The notes beneath the pieces are model-generated. The model worked only from the letters and a program-made list of their open reading frames with translations. It was not told the DNA's origin and searched no databases. A stretch of 64,000 nucleotides of DNA. It comes from Paracentrotus lividus. Its lineage: Eukaryota; Echinodermata; Echinoidea; Camarodonta; Echinidae. The position numbers were made by a program, and so were the translations under genes. The stretch covers positions 47,509,954-47,573,953 of the forward strand of contig CALNVZ010003426.1 in the NCBI GenBank assembly GCA_940671915.1, written 5' to 3'. Positions 54,789 through 64,000 of this stretch are shown here, piece by piece (position 1 is the first letter of the stretch; each line of letters starts with the position of its first letter).

Positions 54789-57700
54789 AGTGCTGTCTTG
54801 CCTTCGCACAATCAGTTGTGTCCCCTGAAAAGAATGCTTTAGACATCTTTAAACATCTCCCAATCTATCATCCAATCAACTCCATTCTTTTAATCAAGGC
54901 AATAATTGGCCATCCCTACCATGCTACAAAGCTCCTAATTGGTTAATATCACCCACACCTCACAGTGACCTCTCAATTCATCCAATCAAAAAGCTTGTTA
55001 TTCCCATTGCCCCATCAAGGTGATTCATCATTGATTTAATCTAACTCCTGATTGGCCAATCCCCCATCGGTTCCAAACTATCAACCAATCATGGTTGGCC
55101 TACCACCTACTGATATTGTACCATCCGTGGCTGTCAAGCTAGCCAGTGCAGGGTTAGGAGGCTGCATAGCTGATATAATAACCTTCCCATTGGATACAGC
55201 CAAAGTACGCCTACAGGTAAGATATTAATCAAATTAAACTAGCAGGACACCCGCGCCTTGCGCGGGTTACAATGATTAATTCCCACAGTTTTGATTGATG
55301 ATTAAAGTTTCTTGATGATTTTTATTTTGTTGTATGTAGCTCTGAATTTCTTTAGTGTCATACAACATTTTTATTTCATTATAGAGACCCGTCCCTCACT
55401 TTTTTCAGTAAACGTGTGAGGGGGGGGAAAAAACACACAAAAAACGCGAATATAACTAAGCCTATTCTGCTGCCCGTCTATTCAGCCCCCCCCAACTTTC
55501 GGCTCTGTCCCCTACCCACTTTCGAAAAATGCGCCGCGGCCCCTGTGATTCATGTTTAAATTCCTGTATTCAGCAAAATCTTAACCATTTTCAACCGAGT
55601 AAAGATTAAAAGCTGACCACTATTTGTATCAATCCCATTTTTCTATAACATTTGGCGCAATTTTATCACTGATTCAAACTTCATTGTTACGTCATAAAGG
55701 GGTTCCGCGTGCAGGATATAGCTTAATTACACCCATTGTTACGTCATAAAGAAATTCCGCATACCAGGAGGTGGCTTAAATGCACGCATTGTTACGTCAT
55801 AAAGAGTTTCCGCGTTTGTTTACCTTGATGCGGCTTGCGCGCATCTTTATTTTTTGTAGTCTACAGACTTCCTCTCTTTTTACACAATCAAAAGGCCACA
55901 AAAATCATGTTTTACGTCTGGTTCTCAGCCTAGACTGTTCCATTTTCAACCGAATATAGATTAAAAGCCGGCCACAGTTTGTATCAACCTCGTGTGTCAA
56001 TTTGGCGGAATATGAACATAAACTGACGGAGCCTTTTACTAACATACATACATACATACATACATACATACAAAATTGCGTTAATTATAGTAGAGATAAA
56101 TTCATTAATTTTCTACTTCTTCCTCATCGTCCATAATTACCAAATAGTTATTATGATAAATAGCAATGTTTGGACTATTAAAAGGATAAGGAAATCTTAT
56201 GACAAATGATATTTAAGCAAAATTATAATTGTTTTTAAATGTTCATGCATTACATAAAAGCATGAAAGAATGGTTTTCACAGGACATGTCCAAGTTTTGT
56301 GAAGGATAGAATGTCAAAATCCAACAGTCGATTTTATATGGCAAAAGCATAAAAACGAGTGTTAGATTCAACATTTGCATTATTCTCTTAGTAAAAAAAC
56401 CTGCGTTTATATTAAAAAATAAGCTCGTTGTGAGTACATATACTGGGAGAAAGAATGTTCCACATGTCAGATGAAAATAACAATAATGTAAATTAACACA
56501 TTAAAGTTTATGAACGTTTAGAAGAACATTTATGATACAAGATATGTGAATATTAATTTTTTTCCATTTTTTTTCCTTTCACTGTCTCCCAGATCCAAGG
56601 TGAGAGCGGCTCAGAGAAGAAATCCTCGACCAAGACCCTCGTGGGCAAAGAAGCTAGAGCCAACTTCCGCTACCGTGGTGTCTTTGGAACGATCTGGACC
56701 ATTGTACGTCAGGAGGGTCCACGAGGGCTATACAATGGTCTCATCCCGGGTCTTCAGCGCCAGATGTGCTTTGCGTCAGTCCGGATCGGTCTCTACGATT
56801 CCGTCAAAGCTTTTTATGCAGGTGCACAAAAAGTTGGTGCGTGGGTTAGCCTCTTGCCTTGCTTTCTAACACAGTTTCGTAGACGTGCTTTTGCTTGTGC
56901 TTATTATTTTCAAATCGTCGGTGGGCTGATAAAACTTGAAAAATGTAAAATGTTTAGGAGAGCGTAAAAACATGGGGGCTAATGCTCTATGACTATATTG
57001 AGGACTGCCGTTCTTTGTCACACAGTGGTGGCTTCATTTGTTGGGGAAGAGAGCTGAGATTTGGAGAAAGACATCACTTGATATCACGGGGGGGGGGGGG
57101 GGGGGGGGGGGGGGTTGGCGTTTCATTGAAAGGACTTGTCGGGATGTTTTATCTGATGAGTCGTGTTTTATCCAACACTTTCCATAGTAATAATGCTTCT
57201 CAGCAAATCAAAATCAAGTAAAAATTTTAGATCTGACAACTTGTCAGGCAAGAAATGCTGGAGATTTACTAAAAAGTTGATATTTCACCAAACATGTTTT
57301 TATCAGCCCACCAACGAAATGCTTGCACTTATTTATTTGTGTACATGAAGCCCTACTAATGACCTGATGCATGATATATAGCTTACTGTACTTTCAAACA
57401 TAGATGGTGCAGACTTTCACTTTTGGTTTCTGTGTACTTGAACATTATACATTATATTATATTATATATTATTATACATCGGAAGTAGGCTCTGCCACTG
57501 TATGGTATCAGTTCTTATATTTCTCTTTGTTAACAACTATTAGTCACTCCCTATAGCCTTGCCATTCTTTCTAAAATTAACCCAAATGAAGCTCTTGTAC
57601 AAAAAACTAGATATATATGGTTTCTTTCTTGATTCTGAACTATTTTGCATTTATACAAGCAAATTGTTATTTACTGGCTGTAAAGTACGCACTAGCAGTT

Positions 57701-60700
57701 TTTTTAACAAACATTTTTAAAACTAAATTCCCTTAGAAAGAAGAAATGTGTATGAAAGATGTATAGAAATAGTTAATAGAATGGGGATGAAAATTATTTT
57801 TTCTTCTTGAAAGTAATAACTACAAGAATTACACTATATTATCCCTGCATCTTTCACAAACCTATTTCATTTGTAGTAGCTACGTGACATTAAGCACAGT
57901 TATATTTACAGCACAAGCATGCTCACAATGCAACAAAAGTTTTTGATAGCATTCTTTTTTGTATGCATGATCAATTTCCACTGTTCATTTTCATTTTTTC
58001 CTGGTGGACTGTACCCTCAATAGAAATAAAATCGCACATAAAGATTTCTATAGATCCCGTTTATAAATCGGACCTGCATGAGCTGGGAATATTAAACAAT
58101 GCAAATATTGGTATTTTTCCAGTGTAAATAGTCATGCACGGCCAAATCTATACTTGTGTATGTTTACTCCGTTATACGATTCAGTTATGGCATAGTGTTA
58201 TCTTGTTTCTATATACTTGTCAATCATTTTTTTATTTATCTGGGCTTGAATTTGCATCATATAAACATACCGTTACTCTATATTTTTTCCGCTTTACTTT
58301 TTCTAGAGGAGGGGGATGGGGAGGGGATTACATGTCCAGATATGGGTATGCATTAACTGTATGTATTTCAAATCATTGTAGTTTATCTATACACTTCACA
58401 CACTGACAAATCAATTACATTTTACTATTTAAGAACAATCTGTATTCCACGGATGCTAACAAATAATAGAGAAAGTAATTTTTAATAATCTATACCATTT
58501 ACCGTTTGCAGCATGTACAAGGTATAATATAACCTTCTCAGCGTGCAATAGTTTATGACATAGGCCTACATGTATACAGAAGAAATAGTGTAAGAACTAG
58601 AAATGGTGGATGAAATATACATGTAGATGCCCTGTAAATTGTCTACATGTATGTGAATATACCTTCAAACTTCAGCCTAATCAAATTACATCCAATACCT
58701 CACGCTTTCAAAGGTCATGTATATGAGAAATTATGCTTTTTGGAAAAAATTTTACCAGCAGGTCTAGGTTGAGATAATTTTGCTGGCAGTTGGTTTCCTG
58801 TTGACAGTTGCTTGTACCCTTATAATGTCATATACATATAGTAGCATTCCAATATACATGTAGGGTATCTAAGCATTCACTGTTATAACATTCTTTCTTT
58901 CTCTTTCTCTTTCTCTTTGTGTTTCTCTCTTTTTTTTCTTCTTTAGTTAATTGTGTCTTGACATGTATCTGCCCTTTTGCGTTTATATTTTTACTATACT
59001 GTCTTTAAATGATCTCCCATTCTCTGCTTTTCTTTCTATTTTTCTTCTTTTCTTTAAACTCTCTATCTTTCTCTTCTATCACACTAATTTTCTTTTATTC
59101 TATTTGTTTTCGATTACATGTACTTGTTTGCAATATTACAAGTACATGTAATTTGGCACAACACATTTTGTACATATAAACAAATGTACAATATGTAGTC
59201 AACAGCAAACATTCTCCCACAAGAACCAAATAAATGCAAAATGCAATACATGTATCTCCCATAAGAAGAAAGAAACGAAAAATTATATATTTCATTTCCT
59301 ATACACATCTGTAGGCCGATAGAGCTTTGAACAAATATTTATTTTATAAAATGGTTCTTTTACATGTACCATGCACATGCAAGCTTACTTTTATACCCGA
59401 GAATACTCACACACAGAACCCTACATGTACTTGCGCATGAGTATGTGTAATCAATCGAGGGTAGATTACAATTTACTTTTATGACTTTACACTGCTGTGT
59501 GTATCTGGAATTGAATGACTGTCTATTAATAGGATACACTTGCTGGGGACATATCGGTTGCCTTGGAAACGCCATCTGCTGCTATTTTATAGGCACGCTT
59601 TATTGATTTTTTTTTGTTTTGTTCTTTGTTAAAGAAAATAAGCAGCCCTTGAAAGTCAAAAAAGCTGCTCCTTAATTGATTTGAAATGATATATCCACAC
59701 GATTATGAAGGAAACTAAATTCCTTGTATTATATTTCTATAGAACTTGTTTGTTGATTGCGAAAAGGGTGTTAGTAAATTAGGAGCGATATCGTCGTTCT
59801 GACTCTCAGCAGATGCAATTTAAGAACACATGAACATAAACCCAGCTGAGTGAAATAAAATACATTAAAAAACATGTATAATTTTCAAGAGGTCAGTTCA
59901 ATTGGAGGTCTTTTGGAGGTCCCTGTGTATTAACATAATTCCTATGCTTGGTGCTATGCGGCAATCTTATCCAAATTCATAATGCACATCCATGAGGTTT
60001 ATTATCACAAAAGAAAAGTGCTTGGATCGGTTGCTGCATTTTTTATTTATTTATTATTTTTTGTGAGGTTTTATTTCCTTCAATTTCGCGAGTCAAAATA
60101 GACATGTAACAATTAACATGATGTAAATATATCCCAAAAATACATGTGCCAAAAATCGGTAGCGAACATGAATTCAATGACAAACACAATGCAATTATGC
60201 TGTCACTCGCACAATATACATATATCTTTATGCAATTAAATTAACAACTTACCTTACAAATAACTTCCCCACTCAGACCCTTCCCATGCAGGAGTGTATG
60301 AACATGTAAAATGTGTATGCTGTTCCGGAGCCCACTCTTATCATTATTTAAAGATAGTTATTATTTATTAAATCCTTGTCTTCAACATTTTTTACATAGA
60401 TTATGGTGGAGTAAACATCCTTACAAGAATCAGTGCAGGCATCACGACCGGAGCTTGCGCCGTCCTTAGTGCCCAGCCAACAGACGTTGTTAAGATTCGG
60501 CTTCAAGCACAGGGTAACGCAGTTCTAAATGGCGCCCCCAAGAGGTATACCGGTGCTATTAACGCCTATCAGACCATCGCAAAGGAGGAGGGAGTCAGAG
60601 GGCTGTGGAAAGGTAAGTTGGTTTTAATGGTTTTGACAATCAGGGGCCCTCTTTCATAAAAAGTTGGGATTTTACACAACTCCAAAAATTAAATGCAAGT

Positions 60701-62308
60701 CCCAATTATGAGATCCTGAAAGGTTGGAAATCAAGTTGCTTTTGAGTTGCCTAGAATCCCAATTTTTATGCAAGAGGGCCCAGGGTGGTGTTGCATAAAA
60801 CTTTTTTTCTAACCTGAGTTTTCTCGGGTTAAAAAACTCAGCTTATGTAGACCTATTTCTTAGGTTATTCAACCCGAGTTTTAAAACTCCCTAAAAATTT
60901 ATTGCATTAATACTTTTGAAAACTATGGTATGTTTTTATGCAATGGAAAAAACAGTAAAAAATCTAGAAAAATATTGTAACCGGAGTTTTCGGACTTAAC
61001 CGGAGTTTTCAGATTTTAACCGGAAAAAACTCCGGTTAGAAGTTTTATGCAACAGGGTCCAGGTATGATTATTAAAGTCTGTGAACCAACCTTTAACATC
61101 ACCATCCCATGACTGATAATCAAAATTGGGTCTGATTAATGTTAGTTTGTAGATGAATGCAAAGAGTTAACAGTGCACATTATCACTTGACCAATTCCTG
61201 TTCCTCAAAGGGTCAGACATTTTGTCATAAAAGATTGTTGTCAAGTATCATTATCAAATAGGCCTTAACTTAGTACTAAAAAGGTTGTTCATTGCAGAGT
61301 TACAATAATATTACAGTTTAATCAGCTGTCTTGCGAATTATGTGTACAATTTGGGCACAACCTTTTGAACACTCACTTTTGTTCTTTATCAAGTGCAAAA
61401 ATGAGAAGATTAAACTAAAAAGTTGAATTGGATTTCTATATTCATCTCTTAGGAACTATGCCCAACATTGTCCGAAACTCTGTTGTCAACGCCAGCGAAG
61501 TCGTAGCCTATGACCTCATCAAGGAAGGTATCCTCAAGCGAAGATGGTTGAAGGATGAGTTCCCTTGTCACTTTGTCTCAGCGTTCGGTGCCGGGTTCGT
61601 GACGACGTGTGTAGCAACCCCGGTGGACGTGGTCAAGACGAGATTCATGAATTCCAGCCCCGGACAGTACAGGGGAGCCATGGAGTGTGCCAAACAGATG
61701 TTCCAGAAAGAAGGTCTCATGGCTTTCTATAAAGGGTAAGAATAAAGATTCTGACAGATGGATCACTCTTATTATGATCCATTTGTACCCCCTCCCCCCA
61801 TTAAAAAAACCCTCCATTAATTGGCTGGATATTTTAGAATTTTCAGGCTGCCCCCTCCCCACTTTCAAATCCTGGATATGTCGAGAGCTTAGAAATAAAA
61901 AGTATTTATACAAGATAAACACTACTGTGTATCCTTTTTTATGTAGCATCTGGGTAAAGAAGGAAAAATGTAGATTAAATCCCTCACTGAATGACAATTA
62001 CACTGGTGAGATATTCATATCCTGAAAATTGTGTTTGATTCTGTGTTCTTTTTGTGTTCTACTTCTATGTCTTTTTCTAGCGTATAAACACATTTTAAAC
62101 ACCTCATTGGAATGTCATGATGAATGGGGAAAAAATGGGTTGTTTCTCAGTTATGTGTAATTCTTTAGGTACTAAATTTACTCATTCTGATTTGTCCAAC
62201 TTCAGATTCACACCACAGTTCTTGAGGCTAGGATCCTGGAACATTGTGATGTTTGTTTGCTATGAGCAGCTCAAACGTGCTATGATCCTCTCCACGCAAC
62301 ACAGCTAA
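54789..62308 (+). CDS. UCP2: Mitochondrial uncoupling protein (SLC25 carrier, UCP1/2/3-like)
   Basis: An inner-membrane carrier of the SLC25 family. UCPs lower proton-motive force or exchange anions. Coding exons: 55091-55216 (within exon 54789-55216, which has a 302 base 5' UTR), 56593-56821, 60400-60612, 61453-61735 and 62206-62308, phases 0, 1, 1, 2. They join to 317 residues. The protein starts [20 protein letters not shown], like vertebrate UCP1-3 (MVGLxPTD). All three carrier signatures are present: [22 protein letters not shown] and [10 protein letters not shown]. Also seen are [36 protein letters not shown] and the end [20 protein letters not shown]. The ATG fits the conserved N-terminus. 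The symbol is used in the family sense because UCP1/2/3 split within vertebrates. The 5' UTR is rich in CCAAT-like words. Introns hold a Helitron and two MITEs. Confidence 0.93.
55683..55822 (+). repeat. Three tandem units with 'CATTGTTACGTCATAAAG' inside the Helitron
   Basis: The word CATTGTTACGTCATAAAG, followed by a variable triplet and TTCCGC, occurs three times, at about 55683, 55735 and 55788 (spacing 52-53 bp). TTACGTCA is a CRE-like palindrome variant, but any regulatory role is speculative. Confidence 0.7.
56042..56072 (+). repeat. (CATA)n microsatellite near the Helitron 5' end
   Basis: About seven perfect ACAT units, 20-odd bases from the Helitron 5' terminus. Such repeats are common at this position in some Helitron families. 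Confidence 0.9.
57088..57114 (+). repeat. Poly(G) run of 27
   Basis: Pure G27 in the UCP intron after exon 56593-56821. It could form a G-quadruplex. The length may be unreliable in an assembly. Confidence 0.9.
57115..60399. other. UCP intron, no further gene seen
   Basis: AT-rich sequence with many ACATGTA words, a pyrimidine tract at 58894-58945, and short open frames without protein character. Confidence 0.5.
60642..60783. mobile_element. Palindromic MITE A in UCP intron
   Basis: The left end GGGCCCTCTTTCATAAAAAG, then TTGGGATT, is inverted at the right end (AATCCCAATTTTTATGCAAG, then AGGGCCC). About 140 bp, no coding sequence. MITE B abuts it. Confidence 0.7.
60784..61060. mobile_element. 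Palindromic MITE B in UCP intron
   Basis: The left arm GTTGCATAAAACTTTTTTTC, then TAACC, is matched by the right arm GGTTAGAAGTTTTATGCAAC, then AGGGTCC. Repeats of AACCGGAGTTTT or AACTCGGGTT lie between. About 275 bp. It directly follows MITE A, which has related end words (TTGCATAAAA, TTTTTATGCAAGAGGGCCC). Confidence 0.7.
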
Positions 62309-62773
62309 TAGCATCACCATGACGATGAAGCTCCGCCTACCGAGAATCCGGACGACCATCGTCCTTCTGCTCATGCCAAACCTCCTAATCAGCTTCCAGT
62401 GAAGCGTTCCTTGGATCGCTGATGTGATGGATTTGTGTCCGTGCCTTGAGCGAAAAAGTAATCCAGTCTTTTGCTTTTGAGGGATTCATATGTTGCTGGC
62501 TTTGGGCGCATGGTCTGCTCCCATTTCAGTGTTAGGAATTGGTGACGTTTGCTAAACATCAAGCCGAATGAACAATCATAGAAATTAGACATCCTTAATA
62601 TTCTACCCCATTTCAGTCATTTTTGAAGGAGTGGGTATGGATGTTAAATGTCAAACTTGATGGACAATAATTGACATAAATCAGTGATTTGCTAAGGACT
62701 ATAATAATAGTAATTTTTTTGCTCCCTTCTCTATTGTACATAACTTTATGCTAATTATTGCATTACTAAATGC

Positions 62774-62779
62774 AATAAA
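62774..62779 (+). terminator. Probable poly(A) signal of the UCP gene
   Basis: AATAAA 466 bases after the stop codon. A second, CATAAATAAAT, follows at 62795-62805. Confidence 0.55.
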
Positions 62780-62931
62780 TGCATCCAGGCATCTCATAAA
62801 TAAATTCCGTACATGTAATTCCTACATACAGCCGTAAGCCTACATGTACTAATTTATTACACCTGTGAGAAGAGAGGCAAAAATAGATGAAATGCCTTCT
62901 TCAAACCAAGATCATATTAAAAAGCACAATA

Positions 62932-62995
62932 TAAGAATTTGAATCCAGGACCTTGTGATTGAGAGATACTCAACGCTATGATCCACCATACCAAA
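62932..62995 (-). repeat. tRNA-derived SINE-like sequence
   Basis: On the minus strand it reads GTGGATCATAGCGTTGAGTA, then TCTCTCAATCACAAGGTCCTGGATTC. This matches a tRNA-like head: a degraded A box (TGGATCATAGCG), a run resembling an anticodon arm, and a B-box-like GGTCCTGGATTC about 20-35 bases later. Mutations in both boxes suggest an old copy. Confidence 0.5.
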
Positions 62996-64000
62996 TTGTT
63001 TTTGTATTTAATAGCATGATGTACATAATGTTGTACTTTACCAATTATTCTGGTAGTGGGCATTAGGGTAATGAGGGCATACAATAACCTGACTTAATTC
63101 ATTTTTGTAGAGGTGTGCAAATAGTTCATGCCGCTTTATTCTACCCTACCAAGTTTTAAGAAGCTGAAGCAGACTCGGTGTATTTGTACATTAAAAAAGA
63201 AAATTGGGAAGAAACTGTCAAGTTCATAGAACTTTGAAATGATTTTATTTCAAAGGTATTGCTTGGACATAATGAAATATTAACCCAGGAGAAGCAATGT
63301 AATTGGACAAGGCTAGATTATGAATGTTGACACAAATTCAGTGCAAGGCAATGCACTGGCCAAAATAGCAATCATTAATGCGCATTGGCTATGTGTCATG
63401 ACCGGGCCATAAAGGAGTACATGCACCAAATATATATTTTTCTGAATATTTAAAATAAAAATTACCAGCTTTTCAGCTCACATTATTCAATGTCTATCAT
63501 GTCATTATATTTACTCCTGCGAAAGTGAGAGAATTACCAGTGTACAGAAAAAAAACTACATTATGTATATTTAATGATACACTTGATTGTAAACTCAGAG
63601 AAATTACTAGAACATTTAATTGCAAACATTTGTATATTTCCTGAACGTTTGTATCGAAAGGGAATTCGCGCATTATCTTCATTTTTGTGAGCACGCTTAT
63701 ATCGCAAATGAAAATGTAACACACATACATGTACACTGCAATAAGTACTAAGAGAAGAGCCTGCTTTACATTATGGTAATAATGATTGTGAATTTATATT
63801 GCCCAATTTCTACTGAGGTGCAACATGTGTAATCAATTGCTTGCTAAATGTATAATTCTAAGAAGAACAAAAAGAGAACTTGCATGCAATGAGGAATATG
63901 TACAATAACACATAGAGAAATAAATCATGATGGAAAAAATGTACTGGACATGGGGGCAAGTCCTTGAAATACAGTGTAGTTAAATAACATTTCATTAATG

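Larger units (their letters stand above)
55239..56096 (-). mobile_element. Non-autonomous Helitron in UCP intron
   Basis: On the minus strand the element starts TCTCTACTATAATTAACGC at 56096, directly after an A. It ends with the hairpin ACCCGCGCAAGGCGCGGGT followed by GTCCTGCTAG (CTRR-type CTAG, 55242-55239), directly before a T. A TC start, a GC-rich 3' hairpin, a CTRR end and A/T insertion without duplication are the Helitron hallmarks. The 858 bp hold no Rep/helicase frame. A nested short G/C-run element (about 55384-55548), three 60 bp repeats and (CATA)n lie inside. Confidence 0.8.
62309..64000. other. UCP 3' UTR and downstream flank
   Basis: The 3' UTR probably ends shortly after the poly(A) signals at 62774 and 62797. 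Beyond it the DNA is AT-rich. A tRNA-derived SINE-like stretch lies at 62932-62995. I see no further gene up to the window end. Confidence 0.55.

Noticed and set aside
56822-56967. Continuation of the UCP exon frame past 56821 ([11 protein letters not shown]...)
   Set aside because: The GCAG|GTGCAC donor at 56822 gives phase 1, which matches the next exon at 60400. The read-through sequence does not resemble UCPs.

Overview
This is a window of an AT-rich animal nuclear genome. Genes are split by short GT-AG introns, exons are GC-richer than the introns around them, and transposon remnants are dense. The gene families, and the many short 'taggcctac' and 'acatgtac' words in non-coding DNA, point to a marine deuterostome. 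An echinoderm such as a sea urchin is my best guess, but this is inference from style and not a database match.

Layout. (1) About 0.8-24.2 kb, + strand: a receptor-type protein tyrosine phosphatase with one catalytic domain. Twenty consecutive exons from 3300 to 24183 join in frame and encode FN3 domains, a furin-like site, one membrane segment and a complete PTP domain ending at a TGA. Its introns carry a foldback element, a decayed duplicate of one of its own exons, a 4.2 kb dead non-LTR retrotransposon flanked by a 12 bp direct repeat, and a TTAA-flanked MITE. A second MITE lies just past the stop codon. (2) 24.2-29.4 kb: intergenic or 3' UTR, with two copies of a 'ggtctaat' repeat. (3) 29.4-33.6 kb, - strand: the complete mitochondrial single-stranded DNA-binding protein gene (SSBP1; 6 coding exons, 146 residues). 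Its last intron holds a 482 bp Penelope-like fragment with 14 bp target duplications and 84-86 bp inverted arms. (4) 33.7-54 kb: a gene-poor repeat bed. It holds a diverged direct duplication, GC-rich repeats of unknown family, a hAT-type element carrying a minisatellite, a truncated CR1/L2-like LINE, and a 1.36 kb element with eight copies of a 14-mer centred on TACGTA. Two orphan candidate exons (39.8 and 54.0 kb) could belong to an unrecognised gene or to 5' UTR. (5) 54.8-62.3 kb, + strand: a complete mitochondrial uncoupling protein gene (UCP family; 5 coding exons, 317 residues). A non-autonomous Helitron sits in its first coding intron and two palindromic MITEs in its third. A tRNA-derived SINE lies downstream.

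The three genes do not form a known functional unit. SSBP1 and the UCP gene both act in mitochondria and are transcribed away from each other, but about 21 kb of repeats lies between their first confirmed exons. The PTP receptor and SSBP1 converge. The most unusual features are the 14-mer element, the inverted-arm Penelope copy inside SSBP1, the intron-resident Helitron and the two orphan exons.
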